This document shows, piece by piece, positions 26,795 through 35,866 of a DNA stretch of 64,000 nt. Each line of letters opens with the position of its first letter. The stretch's first letter is position 1. The position numbers and the translations under genes are program-made. The notes beneath the pieces are model-generated. The model saw only the letters and a program-made list of their open reading frames with translations, ran no database searches and was not told the origin of the DNA. This DNA is from a virus: IMG/VR virus record IMGVR_UViG_3300048018_000619, positions 1 through 64,000 of that record. The stretch is one strand, 5' to 3'.

Positions 26795-28455
26795 TATTTA
26801 AAAATTACGATATTATTTAAGACTAATACATCAATGTCTGTTGAGTCAAAAGTATCTAATGCGTCTTTAGGGGTTAAGACCATTGTCTTATCTTTAATGT
26901 TGAATGATGTGTTTAACAGTACAGGGTGTGACGTTAAAAACTCGAATTCCCTTAAAAGATTATGTATGTCATTATCATGATAAACTGTTTGTACTCGTGC
27001 GGTACCGTCAACATGGGTTGTGGAGACAAGAACATCCCTATATCGGTCACGAACCTCAACAACTTGATTCATATATCTCAAATCGTCATTCATTATAAAA
27101 TATTCATGTTGTCTTTCTTTAGTTACCATAGGTGCAAAAGGTCTAAATCCTTCCCTCCTTTTTACCATTTTATTTATTCTATCCTTCATTTTAGGGTTTG
27201 TAGGGTCGGCTAAAATTGATCTATTCCCCAATGCTCTTGCACCAAATTCTATTTCATTCCTAAACCAACCGACGACTTTACCCTTTCTTATTTGTTTGGC
27301 AACTATTCTATATAAATTTTTATTACTAAGATACATGGTCTTCCTATCACCCAACTGTTTCTTGGATTTTGAATTTACGGTGTACGATGGACCCAAAAAC
27401 GGGGTATTGGGTATCTCAACATTTGTCCCGTTGTTAATATAATAATTAATTACAGAACCTATAGAGGACCCTGCATCAGATGGTGCTGGTGGTACCCATA
27501 CCTTCCTAAATCCAGTGTTTCGATATATCTTACCATTCGCCAACCCATTATACGCACATCCACCACCCAAACATAAATTACTAGTCCGATACTTTTTACC
27601 AACATAATCCAAAAGATCAAACAACACCTTTTCATAAACATGTTGAACCGCATATGCTAAATCCTTATGTATTTTTTTTATTTTTTCGTCAGGAGTCCTT
27701 GGTAACAAACCCAATAATTCAGATAACTCATAGTTGTACATAATTTTATCTGACTTATGCCAATTAAAATATTTTAAATTACATTTTATTTCTCCGTTTT
27801 CGAATTTTATTAATTTACTGACCTTCCCAACCAACTTAGTTTTATTCCCATAAGATGTTAATCCCATAACTTTGTATTCACCCTCGTTTGGTCTAAACCC
27901 TAAGAATGAGGTCATTGCAGAATAAAACAAACCTAAAGAATGTGGGTAAGATGAAATGGTTTCAACATCTAAAACCCCCCCATCGTATTTGGATATGGTT
28001 GTTGTGTCGTATTCTCCTACACCATCAATAGAAACTACTGCGGAGGTTTTATAAGGAGAACTAAATGATGAATAATATAAGTGTGAATGATGATGTTTTG
28101 AGAAAAAAATATTATCAGAAATATTAGGTAGTAGTTTTTTTAACTCTCGTCTATTTCTATAAGATTCCCATACTCTTCTAATTGATAATAAGGGTTTGGT
28201 TAGTAATTGTTTTTTTGAGTATTCTTTAACTCTTTGACTTTTCAACTCAACATCTTCATAAAAACAAACCACCTCTACATTTTCCTTTGTTAAAGAATAC
28301 TTTTTTGTAACATAGTTTAGTACTTTCTTAGGAAAACTATAGTCATGTTTTACTCCCGTGAATTTCTCTTCTTCACACGCGAATATTAATTTCCCGTCTT
28401 TAAATAAACATAAAGACGAGTCGTGATAATAAGATGAGATCCCGATTGCATACAT
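26794..28455 (-). CDS. O-carbamoyltransferase, NodU/CmcH/TobZ family
   Basis: A 553-residue two-domain enzyme. It begins with GISSYYHDSSLCLFKDG, the ASKHA-type fold start of the family. KHHHSHLYYSSF at 120-131 supplies the conserved iron-binding histidines, and LGGGCAYNGLANGK plus PAPSDAGSSIGS are further Kae1-like motifs. The C-terminal domain has GRARALGNRSI-like EFGARALGNRSILADPT and FRPFAPMV, the YrdC-like carbamoyladenylate site. Family members transfer a carbamoyl group from carbamoyl phosphate with ATP to a sugar or antibiotic hydroxyl. The target here is probably a sugar in the local glycan. Length and motifs appear complete. Confidence 0.92.
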   Translation of the reverse strand: MYAIGISSYYHDSSLCLFKDGKLIFACEEEKFTGVKHDYSFPKKVLNYVTKKYSLTKENVEVVCFYEDVELKSQRVKEYSKKQLLTKPLLSIRRVWESYRNRRELKKLLPNISDNIFFSKHHHSHLYYSSFSSPYKTSAVVSIDGVGEYDTTTISKYDGGVLDVETISSYPHSLGLFYSAMTSFLGFRPNEGEYKVMGLTSYGNKTKLVGKVSKLIKFENGEIKCNLKYFNWHKSDKIMYNYELSELLGLLPRTPDEKIKKIHKDLAYAVQHVYEKVLFDLLDYVGKKYRTSNLCLGGGCAYNGLANGKIYRNTGFRKVWVPPAPSDAGSSIGSVINYYINNGTNVEIPNTPFLGPSYTVNSKSKKQLGDRKTMYLSNKNLYRIVAKQIRKGKVVGWFRNEIEFGARALGNRSILADPTNPKMKDRINKMVKRREGFRPFAPMVTKERQHEYFIMNDDLRYMNQVVEVRDRYRDVLVSTTHVDGTARVQTVYHDNDIHNLLREFEFLTSHPVLLNTSFNIKDKTMVLTPKDALDTFDSTDIDVLVLNNIVIFK

Positions 28456-28470
28456 AATAGTTTGTGTTAT

Positions 28471-29148
28471 TTAATCTTTACACATATATTCATTTTTATT
28501 ATTTTCTAATAACTCAATACATTTTAACATCCAACCCTCATGTCCTTTCCATGACCAATGGTAATCACCATTACCCATTTCATGATCAATTGATTCATAA
28601 CGAAACTGAACATCTTTAAGATCCCATAGTAAAAATCTAACACCAAATTGTTCTAATTTTTTTAATATTTTTAACGCTTGTTCATACTGATATTTTTTTA
28701 ATATTTCACCGTGTTGTACTCTATACTCAACCAAAACCGTTTTCAATGAATTAAATAATTCCACATTATATCTACTATCATCCTCATCAAGTACTAAGGG
28801 GGTGTCCTCACTTGTATGGTTAATAAAATCCTGAGGTAAAAAATTCATATATTTACCACTTTTCTTATCGATCAGTTGAAACCTTTCCGACCATGATAAA
28901 CCGACCACAACAATGTCATTAGGTTGTATGTTTAGTAACTCGTCGATTAATGAATTAATTATCCAATCATTAGATGCCCCACCTATCGATCTATTAATTT
29001 CATTCATATTAAAATGGTCCGCAACACCTTTTCTCCATAACACACCATGTGGTTTTAGTTTATAATACTCCCCATTAGGTGGTCGATCTTCAACACACCC
29101 ATCACCATAAGTGAAACTGTCACCAAAGAACCAAATCTTATTTTTCAT
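28471..29148 (-). CDS. SGNH/GDSL hydrolase-like protein 1
   Basis: A 225-residue protein. KIWFFGDSFTYG carries the GDS motif with Ser11 as the likely nucleophile, followed by an N-containing block (RSIGGASNDWII) and a terminal DYHWSWKGHEGW block for the catalytic His. I chose the ATG at 29148, one base after the stop of the dehydrogenase gene; the longer frame would need a TTG at 29157. SGNH enzymes are esterases or acyl transferases, often for glycan O-acetylation. A second SGNH gene is at 32872-33666. The substrate is unknown. Confidence 0.75.
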   Translation of the reverse strand: MKNKIWFFGDSFTYGDGCVEDRPPNGEYYKLKPHGVLWRKGVADHFNMNEINRSIGGASNDWIINSLIDELLNIQPNDIVVVGLSWSERFQLIDKKSGKYMNFLPQDFINHTSEDTPLVLDEDDSRYNVELFNSLKTVLVEYRVQHGEILKKYQYEQALKILKKLEQFGVRFLLWDLKDVQFRYESIDHEMGNGDYHWSWKGHEGWMLKCIELLENNKNEYMCKD

Positions 29149-29149
29149 A

Positions 29150-30328
29150 TTATCCAATTCGAGTATTTCCGTAATGAATAACCTTAATATCTTTTTCTGT
29201 CTTATATGATCTCCACGGATCCACCACTACCGACCCATCAGGGAAATCATAATCATGGTGTTTACCCATATGTCCCAATAAGTAAATTCCTTTAATTGGG
29301 GTCTCTAAATCATACTGTACTTTGTATTTACCACCATACGAAGATTCACAGTAATGACCAACAAGAATAGATGAAGAACCATCTAAATACTCTACGTCAG
29401 GTTTATATGATTGACCTAATATAATAATCGGTAGGTTACGTTTATTTGATTCAACAACTAACTTAGTTGCAATGTTTTTTGCTTGTACTTCTCTTGCTAA
29501 CATAATCGCATCAAATAAGTCATACCCTAAATTCAATTCTTGGGCCATGTATCTTAATGCGATATTATCACGAGGATGACATCCTCCACCATCTCCCATT
29601 CCTGCTTTCATATATGCGGGTCCTAAAATTCTATATGTGGATCTTTCAAGTGCTCCTGTAATAACATCAGTATTAATGTTACCCGATTTTTCAGCAACGT
29701 CTTGAATCATGTTAACCAGTGCGACTTTGGTCGATATAAACGTATTGTAAAATATTTTAATTCCTTCGGCTTCATCCCACGTACCAAGTTCATACCTCGT
29801 ACCTTCAGTAATAAATGTTTTATAAAAGTCTAATAGTAATTTCGCGTCTCCCGTTTCGGAACCATCTTCTGTTCCGATGATAATCATTTCAGGATTTACC
29901 ATATCCCATTTTACAGTACCCATTGCAATTAGATATGGATTATATATAAACCTACCATTTGGTATTAAGTCAATAAATTCTCGTCTAATAGTACCAGGTA
30001 GGACTGTTGAGATTAAGACAATGAGTTGATCTTTAGAGACATATTTATTTACCTCCGTTAGAACTTCTTTCACTATGTCGTAATTAAAATCCTTATTTTC
30101 TAAATGTGATGTTGGGTATCTTCCATCATAGTCTGGATGGTGTGGTGTTGGAACAGCAATGAAAATTAGTTCTCTACCACCTTCACAAACATCCTTAATT
30201 GTTGGGACCATTCTAAAGTTATCTGGTTGTACTTCAGTTATGTCATAACCAACGACGTTATGTTTCTCCGCCATTACTTCGGCCGCGTCTTTTCCGAGTT
30301 TACCAACTCCAATAAATCCTACGTTCAT
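29150..30328 (-). CDS. UDP-glucose/GDP-mannose 6-dehydrogenase family protein
   Basis: A 392-residue enzyme with an N-terminal Rossmann NAD domain (GFIGVGKLG, residues 4-12), a central helical domain (EAEGIKIFYNTFISTKVALVN) with the conserved Lys191 and Asn195, and the catalytic Cys250 in GDGGGCHPRD. It should oxidise UDP-glucose, GDP-mannose or UDP-HexNAc twice to the uronic acid with NAD. LPIIILGQSYKPDVEYLDGS is the usual C-terminal nucleotide-binding part. The glycine loop before Cys differs from the common GxGGSCFPKD, so the substrate could be unusual. It provides an acidic sugar precursor for the glycosyltransferases in the cluster. Confidence 0.9.
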   Translation of the reverse strand: MNVGFIGVGKLGKDAAEVMAEKHNVVGYDITEVQPDNFRMVPTIKDVCEGGRELIFIAVPTPHHPDYDGRYPTSHLENKDFNYDIVKEVLTEVNKYVSKDQLIVLISTVLPGTIRREFIDLIPNGRFIYNPYLIAMGTVKWDMVNPEMIIIGTEDGSETGDAKLLLDFYKTFITEGTRYELGTWDEAEGIKIFYNTFISTKVALVNMIQDVAEKSGNINTDVITGALERSTYRILGPAYMKAGMGDGGGCHPRDNIALRYMAQELNLGYDLFDAIMLAREVQAKNIATKLVVESNKRNLPIIILGQSYKPDVEYLDGSSSILVGHYCESSYGGKYKVQYDLETPIKGIYLLGHMGKHHDYDFPDGSVVVDPWRSYKTEKDIKVIHYGNTRIG

Positions 30329-30395
30329 ATTTTACATGTATTTAATACATATAATGTATAATAAAATGACGTATTAGTAAAGTGTTTTAATGTCT
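30329..30395 (-). other. AT-rich gap upstream of the nucleotide-sugar dehydrogenase gene
   Basis: Sixty-seven AT-rich bases without an open frame. A dyad resembling ATGTATTAAATACAT lies close to the start of the downstream gene. No Shine-Dalgarno sequence or clear promoter is visible. It splits the modification cluster into two possible transcription units. Confidence 0.3.
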
Positions 30396-31874
30396 TTAAA
30401 TTATCGTTTTATGGGTTTTTGTATATTGTTTTTTTGTGTGTGAAGGGTCTATTTCTTTAAATAGATCTTGTAGTGTTTGACCCTTCATTAAGACATTGAA
30501 GTTATGTAATAGATTAGGTAACATCTCCTGAGTTATCTTAAAACACTTTTCCATATCCCAAGACGCAATTTCTTTCATTACATCAAAAATTTTATTCATC
30601 CTTTTATAGTAGTCAAGTTCTTCATCATAACTCTCATCCCACCATTTAGAAAATGTCTTGTATCCTTGACTTCGTAAAACCTCTAACGACCTGGGGTTAC
30701 CCACCAATATAAATGGTTGAGCAACAAATATGGGTTTGTATATTTTCTCTGAGAAAAATACCGTCGTTTCATGAGTTAATGATTCAGACACGATATTTAC
30801 AAATGAATCCGTATGTGCTTTCATATTTAAATTCATTGCCTTATTATTTTCCAAGTCAGGTTCATCGTACCAATAGTGTTCTCTCGCATCGTGATTCCTG
30901 TAGTAATTTTTAATGGTGTTTTTCCATTTATCATTATACTCCTTAGGTACACTTTGATCAACCCAATTCAAATACTCATCTGGATTATTTGTACGAAGTC
31001 CACCCAAGGATGAAATGAATTTACCCTCAAAAATATCGTGACTTTTTAATAATCCGTAAATTAAAACCCTATGTAGTTTGGGCACCCTATTGAAATTTAA
31101 GAAATGGTATTTTTTTCTTTTTGTAAGTGATGATTTGATAAAATCAGATAGTTTCTCCCTTCCACCTATCTCACATTTAGGGTCAGTTATTTGACCTGGC
31201 TCATGAAACCATAGATTACAACCAAAATATGTGTAATCTAATATAGTATATGAATCTTTTGTTATGTGACCATTCGTCTCTAAAAACTCTTTACGTTTTT
31301 TTGCAATTAAATTAGTTGTAATCATATAGAGATTAGTTTTATCTAAACCATATTTTTTAGATAAATTATCAAACCACACATAATTATGGTCATCTTGACC
31401 AAAGAAACCTTCTGTAGGTTGTAAAAAACATATTTTACATTTACCACTTTTCGAGTCCTCGATTATTTTAGGATCTATATCAACCGTACTATACGCATCA
31501 AACAATTCGTTATTGTATAAAACAATTGGGTATATATATTTGATATCGGGATTATCCGTTTTTATATCATCTAACGTATAAATTTTGTGTCTAAAAACGT
31601 CATGATCTAAAAAAACCTCAAAACTTTGACTCCTCAAGCAGTGAAAGTGATCCATTATCTCTTTACTCTCATCACCAGTTCTTTTATAGGGAAATACAAT
31701 ACCTAACTTATCACTTAATATATTAATAAATTCATAATTACCATCACGATCGTGTTCAGTTAGTAGTGGGTGGGTGTGCCATGGGTGAATATTATATGAT
31801 GGGAGGTTTGAACTTACAAACTCAGGTCGACCTTGAGTGTCGTACACAAATATTTCATTATAAACTAGATTCAT
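30396..31874 (-). CDS. Putative GT-B-like glycosyltransferase, phage family (492 aa)
   Basis: A 492-residue soluble protein. The C-terminal half contains VFFSEKIYKPIFVAQPFILVG, followed by LEVLRSQGYKTFSKWWDESYD. The EK...PFIL pattern resembles the donor-binding region of GT10-type fucosyltransferases and related GT-B enzymes. KYHFLNFNRVPKLHRVLIYG in the middle looks like the linker into that domain. The same layout recurs in the next gene, 31876-32868, so these are paralogues. I treat it as a probable glycosyltransferase of unknown specificity. Confidence 0.55.
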   Translation of the reverse strand: MNLVYNEIFVYDTQGRPEFVSSNLPSYNIHPWHTHPLLTEHDRDGNYEFINILSDKLGIVFPYKRTGDESKEIMDHFHCLRSQSFEVFLDHDVFRHKIYTLDDIKTDNPDIKYIYPIVLYNNELFDAYSTVDIDPKIIEDSKSGKCKICFLQPTEGFFGQDDHNYVWFDNLSKKYGLDKTNLYMITTNLIAKKRKEFLETNGHITKDSYTILDYTYFGCNLWFHEPGQITDPKCEIGGREKLSDFIKSSLTKRKKYHFLNFNRVPKLHRVLIYGLLKSHDIFEGKFISSLGGLRTNNPDEYLNWVDQSVPKEYNDKWKNTIKNYYRNHDAREHYWYDEPDLENNKAMNLNMKAHTDSFVNIVSESLTHETTVFFSEKIYKPIFVAQPFILVGNPRSLEVLRSQGYKTFSKWWDESYDEELDYYKRMNKIFDVMKEIASWDMEKCFKITQEMLPNLLHNFNVLMKGQTLQDLFKEIDPSHTKKQYTKTHKTII

Positions 31875-31875
31875 T

Positions 31876-32868
31876 TTAATTTAGTATTTTATCCTCGATA
31901 ATATTAATTATTTTATCCAACCGTTTCCATATATCACCAATTTCATCGTAAGATGTGTCACACCAATCTGTTAGGTGAGTGATATCAAGATTCAGGTGTT
32001 CTTTTACTTCATGTTTAAGGTTTGTCAGCGACCCCTTACTTGAGAGTAATATGAACTTCTTATCTTGTTGGATACATTTCATTGTTTTTTCTGTTATAAA
32101 ATGTAAACCTTCTGACACATCACTTTCAACTACTATTACAAAGTCAACGACTTTATAATAATCACCGTTATAATAACGTGTGTGTGAAATCCCATGTGTA
32201 AGATTATTGACATCTAAAACCAATTTTTTTGGGAGTTTTGATAACCCGTCTTTAATCTTTATTTTTTGACTTTCAGTAATACCAACCTCGTTGAGGTAAT
32301 CCGATGTTTTATCATAAAAGAAATTACCCTTATTATTCGTAACTCCATCACCAAAAAAACTAACATGTCCATTACCAATTAAATTGTGGTGAGACAGCAA
32401 ACCAACCATAGAAGTTCTTGGTGGTTTACTTTTTCCACTTAGAAACAAATAGTCTTTATGTTTAATATCTTTATCTGAATACATAGGTTTGTATTGATCC
32501 ATATATTTTATAAAAAATGGTAAAAAAACCACGTTACCACCTTTCGTTCTAATTGAATTAATATCGTTTTCAAATTCTAATTCATAGGTGTTTGCATATA
32601 TGGTAATTAAAGATGAATCCTCAAGATCTAAAACAAAATCAATAGTTAATTTACCAATAATTTCCGTAGATGCATCTATTATCAATTTACGACCATCATT
32701 AAGAAAACCCATTAAGTCTCTTTTATATAAATCAACATCAAACCCATATGGTGATACAACAACCGTTTCACAATGTTCGATTGTTTTCGTTTGGTTGGGG
32801 AATTTTAAAAAACTTAATTCGGGTTGGTGATCATAACCGTGGATATAAACTAATTCATTTATTACCAT
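31876..32868 (-). CDS. Shorter paralogue of the adjacent GT-B-like protein (330 aa)
   Basis: A 330-residue protein related to the neighbour at 30396-31874. It shares the N-terminal Y..GYDHQPE type segment, the KDYLFLSGKSKPPRTSMVG block, and the C-terminal HFITEKTMKCIQQDKKFILL block with the TEK motif, followed by DTSYDEIGDIWKRLDK. It is about 160 residues shorter, with the C-terminal extension missing. It starts three bases after the SGNH gene stop. It may be a degenerate or differently specific glycosyltransferase. Confidence 0.5.
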   Translation of the reverse strand: MVINELVYIHGYDHQPELSFLKFPNQTKTIEHCETVVVSPYGFDVDLYKRDLMGFLNDGRKLIIDASTEIIGKLTIDFVLDLEDSSLITIYANTYELEFENDINSIRTKGGNVVFLPFFIKYMDQYKPMYSDKDIKHKDYLFLSGKSKPPRTSMVGLLSHHNLIGNGHVSFFGDGVTNNKGNFFYDKTSDYLNEVGITESQKIKIKDGLSKLPKKLVLDVNNLTHGISHTRYYNGDYYKVVDFVIVVESDVSEGLHFITEKTMKCIQQDKKFILLSSKGSLTNLKHEVKEHLNLDITHLTDWCDTSYDEIGDIWKRLDKIINIIEDKILN

Positions 32869-32871
32869 AAA

Positions 32872-33666
32872 TTAAATTAATTTTCGTTTAGTTTTTATGT
32901 TATCCGAATTTTTAGTTTTTATGTTATTCGAACTCAAATGAGGTATAATTACCTCTTCAGCAAATTTTTCATGACCATAGGATGTTGGGTGTACACCTCG
33001 ATTACCATCCTTGTCAAATGACATTGGCATCCCTAACTCATCATAGTTATTTTGAACCCATTCCATACAACCGTCAATAGGTAGAAATTTATCTAGATTT
33101 ACCTTAGAGAAAAGAGGTACTATTTCAGGGTGATATTTTAAGTGTCCCCATTTAAATATATCCATATAAGTTGACATAAAATAATCAATACCCAAACTGT
33201 CTAAGTACCACTGAATTCTTAATATGTGTTCGATAGTAAAGACCATGGATGATATTTCATTATGAAAGACTTCATAGTATGATTTAACTTCTTTACTTTC
33301 CCAATTAATGTTTAATATTCTCCAATTAAACTTACCATCAATAACATCGGTTGGATTTTTTATAGTATTATCATCTTTACTAAAAAATCCCCATGTTTTG
33401 ACATCTTCTGTGTCTTCAGTATAATACTCATGTCTATTAACTCCCGACCACATTATACCAACTAATATTTCTTCTTTCTTATATGTTTTAAGTAACTCAT
33501 CTAATCCTGAAATAACCTTACGAGAAATTAGTCCATTACCTTGTGATGCCATTCCTTTGTTCATCACATTTAAATTTAATTTTTGTGCCAAATGTCCCGG
33601 CCAATTCCAATCTTCAAATGTGAAACTACACCCACTTGCTAATAATACTTTTTTCCCCTCAACCAT
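32872..33666 (-). CDS. SGNH/GDSL hydrolase-like protein 2
   Basis: A 264-residue protein with VLLASGCSFTFEDW near the N-terminus (GCSFT replaces the usual GDSxT; Ser14 is the likely nucleophile), an N-motif region KGMASQGNGLISR and a C-terminal GVHPTSYGHEKFA block where His226 is the expected catalytic His. The last residues contain a short duplicated NIKTK unit made by a 24-base tandem repeat. It is probably an esterase or acyltransferase acting on the glycan. It is related in fold but not closely in sequence to the SGNH protein at 28471-29148. Confidence 0.75.
   Translation of the reverse strand: MVEGKKVLLASGCSFTFEDWNWPGHLAQKLNLNVMNKGMASQGNGLISRKVISGLDELLKTYKKEEILVGIMWSGVNRHEYYTEDTEDVKTWGFFSKDDNTIKNPTDVIDGKFNWRILNINWESKEVKSYYEVFHNEISSMVFTIEHILRIQWYLDSLGIDYFMSTYMDIFKWGHLKYHPEIVPLFSKVNLDKFLPIDGCMEWVQNNYDELGMPMSFDKDGNRGVHPTSYGHEKFAEEVIIPHLSSNNIKTKNSDNIKTKRKLI
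32887..32934. repeat. 24-base tandem duplication in the SGNH gene
   Basis: Two consecutive 24-base units, 32887-32910 and 32911-32934, match at 22 of 24 positions. They encode the duplicated NIKTK part of the C-terminal tail and keep the reading frame. This suggests a recent slippage or duplication event. Confidence 0.8.
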
Positions 33667-33677
33667 TCTTAGAGTTT

Positions 33678-33689
33678 TTATTATAAATA
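33678..33689 (-). promoter_or_regulatory. TATTTATAATAA motif upstream of the SGNH-2 gene
   Basis: On the - strand the 12 bases read TATTTATAATAA and end 12 bases before the ATG at 33666. The identical 12 bases lie upstream of the genes starting at 59894 and 62192. The short distance here argues against a plain -10 box, and an AT-rich translation leader is an alternative. Confidence 0.35.
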
Positions 33690-33695
33690 TAAATC

Positions 33696-35264
33696 TTATA
33701 ATTTTTTAATGTAGTCAAGTATGTTTATCTCCTCAGGGGATTCAACATAATCTTGTGCACCAGGATTAGCCCACTGAGGTTCTAAAACCCAACCTTCTTC
33801 CTTAGCAATGGTGAGTACTTCATTAACATATTTATTATGTTTAGTATCATCACCATTTAATGTTGTCTCCAACTCCTTGATATTTGTGTCAGGTATCAAA
33901 TCCCACCACTTTTTTAACATAGGGAACGTTTCTAAGAAATTTTTACCTCTACGTTTATCATATTGTTTGTAAAATGATTTAAAATCCCGTTCTCTAGTCT
34001 CTATAGATGATGTATGGTCATGACCTTCCTCAGTATTTCTTAGATAGTTGATTAAACGGACCATACCATCACGCTCCCAATCCATAAAATAGTTAGAACC
34101 ATCAGTGTAATTGTCCTCGATCCATTTTTCGAGTGCATCCGCCCTTTCTAATCTCATTTGCATTGGTAATGTCACAATTGATTGAAATGACGGGAATCTT
34201 AGAATGTTAAAAGAACATACAGGTGATGAGGATTTATGTCTTCTTTTAATTTTCATCATTTCATCCATAAACTCAGGTAAACTAAAAAGACATAATGAGT
34301 TTATTGTTAACATCATATTAAGTGATTTAATATTTCCCTCATCTAATATTCTATCTACATTTTTTAACCACTTCCTCCAATCTAATCCGTCTCTAATATA
34401 TTCCGCATGAGTTCCATACGCTTCACAACTTGTATAAATGTGAAATGATTTAACATTGTGACTATACTTAATAAGTGCGTCCATTATTTTATCACTTATA
34501 CCCAAGTTAGAGTTTATTGCAAAATCAATTTCTGAGTTTTGGTTTGTTTCCCACCACTTCATTAATTTCCAAAAATTACGGGACATTGATGGTTCACCAC
34601 CTGTTACCCTTAACTCTCGTAATGAGTGTTGTAATTCACCCTCCCACCATTTCCAAAATGCGTCGACATAGGGGTTTTTTAAATTTAATTTTCCATAAGG
34701 CATTGCATGGTCACCATTATGTTGAAATGCACCCGCACCATCACTTACCAGATTTTGGTAGGGACCATTCTTATTGATGTCTTTTTGCCATGTTGTGGAA
34801 AACGATGAGTTACAATATGAACAAGCAAAGTTACATACAGGATCAAACGAAATTTCTAAAGTCCTTAGATCCACATCTTCACTTGCACCTAACTTTTCCT
34901 TGGCATCAACCAATTCTTTATCAGTGTAAATGACTGATTTATGTGTTCTATCAGAAATCATATCTTTCCCCAAATCTTCTATTCTCCAACAGTAATCACA
35001 TTCTTTTGGACGTACACCCTCCAACATTTGTTTACGTACCGCCTTCTTATATGTGGTATTATGGATTGCTTTATACGATTTTTCAAGATCTGTTAGTGGT
35101 ATCTTATGTGACGGTGGGTGATGACAACTTGTTGTTGCCCCGTTACCTAACCATATCGTTGCATTATACCATTTAGCCCCACAAAATGAAGGTGAAATTT
35201 TGTTAATTACCCGATCTCGATATTCGAGAAATGTTTCACCGGGTTTTCTTGCATCTATACTCAT
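33696..35264 (-). CDS. Radical SAM protein, twitch type, paralogue 1
   Basis: A 522-residue radical SAM protein. Cys144, Cys148 and Cys151 (CNFACSYC) bind the SAM cluster, and LRVTGGEPSMS is the GGE motif. Upstream, Cys28, Cys47, Cys89 and Cys92 lie in the segments FCGAKW, SCHHPPSHKI and CDYCWRIED, which probably hold an auxiliary cluster. Such 'twitch' radical SAM proteins are known in marine phages without a defined reaction. The long C-terminal region (from about 380) is helical. It is a paralogue of 35850-37226, with a ConA-like gene in between. The substrate is unknown; a peptide or glycan is possible. Confidence 0.85.
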   Translation of the reverse strand: MSIDARKPGETFLEYRDRVINKISPSFCGAKWYNATIWLGNGATTSCHHPPSHKIPLTDLEKSYKAIHNTTYKKAVRKQMLEGVRPKECDYCWRIEDLGKDMISDRTHKSVIYTDKELVDAKEKLGASEDVDLRTLEISFDPVCNFACSYCNSSFSTTWQKDINKNGPYQNLVSDGAGAFQHNGDHAMPYGKLNLKNPYVDAFWKWWEGELQHSLRELRVTGGEPSMSRNFWKLMKWWETNQNSEIDFAINSNLGISDKIMDALIKYSHNVKSFHIYTSCEAYGTHAEYIRDGLDWRKWLKNVDRILDEGNIKSLNMMLTINSLCLFSLPEFMDEMMKIKRRHKSSSPVCSFNILRFPSFQSIVTLPMQMRLERADALEKWIEDNYTDGSNYFMDWERDGMVRLINYLRNTEEGHDHTSSIETRERDFKSFYKQYDKRRGKNFLETFPMLKKWWDLIPDTNIKELETTLNGDDTKHNKYVNEVLTIAKEEGWVLEPQWANPGAQDYVESPEEINILDYIKKL

Positions 35265-35281
35265 TATTTTATATTATAATT

Positions 35282-35866
35282 TTAAATTTTATGTAGGAAA
35301 TTACAATTCCCTGAAATATCTACTGATTTGTTATGTATAAATTCCTCAAACGTATGTTCAGATATTAATTTACCATCTGTTATTAGTTTAAACTTATGAA
35401 ACTCAAATTCAGTATAATTTGTATTCGTTTTATTCTTAGGGAAGTTACCCGCACCAAAAATTATGTGAGGTGAGTGGTCTAAACCTAATTCCCTTTCACT
35501 CAAATCAACATTTAATATTACTTCACCATTTAAAAACAATTCAAACCTATCTTTATAAATGTGATTTAATTTAATATTAGTTAGTTGATTAGGGACCACC
35601 ATATGTTCTAAGGTATAATATTCTACATCATCTTGAAAAGTGATTGTAAATGAGATATTAGTAGGGTTAATATTTAAACCCATATACCTTGGTACTAATG
35701 CAAATAGAGTTTTCTCCAAATCACTCTCATCTGTTAATACAAAATCAACTTCTAAGGTGTAATTTAATTTATTGGATAGTATTTTGTTTCCCGCATCTTC
35801 AGGAAATGTTTCACAAATACTATTAGGCCAAAATATCCAAGGTTCCCCTTTATTGATTTTTAACAT
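35282..35866 (-). CDS. Concanavalin A-like (LamG-type) protein
   Basis: A 194-residue beta-rich protein with alternating strands such as LNYTLEVDFVLTD, ISFTITFQDD and DRFELFLNGEVILNVDLS, then FEFHKFKLITDGKLI. This is the LamG/concanavalin A-like jelly-roll layout seen in sugar-binding modules. There is no signal peptide. Its start overlaps the end of the upstream radical SAM gene by 17 bases and its stop is close to the second radical SAM gene. It may bind the glycan those enzymes act on, or be their protein substrate. Both ideas are inference. Confidence 0.65.
   Translation of the reverse strand: MLKINKGEPWIFWPNSICETFPEDAGNKILSNKLNYTLEVDFVLTDESDLEKTLFALVPRYMGLNINPTNISFTITFQDDVEYYTLEHMVVPNQLTNIKLNHIYKDRFELFLNGEVILNVDLSERELGLDHSPHIIFGAGNFPKNKTNTNYTEFEFHKFKLITDGKLISEHTFEEFIHNKSVDISGNCNFLHKI

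Noticed and set aside
28471-29157. TTG start at 29157 for the SGNH-1 gene
   Set aside because: An ATG at 29148 lies one base after the previous stop codon and places the GDS motif at the normal distance from the N-terminus.
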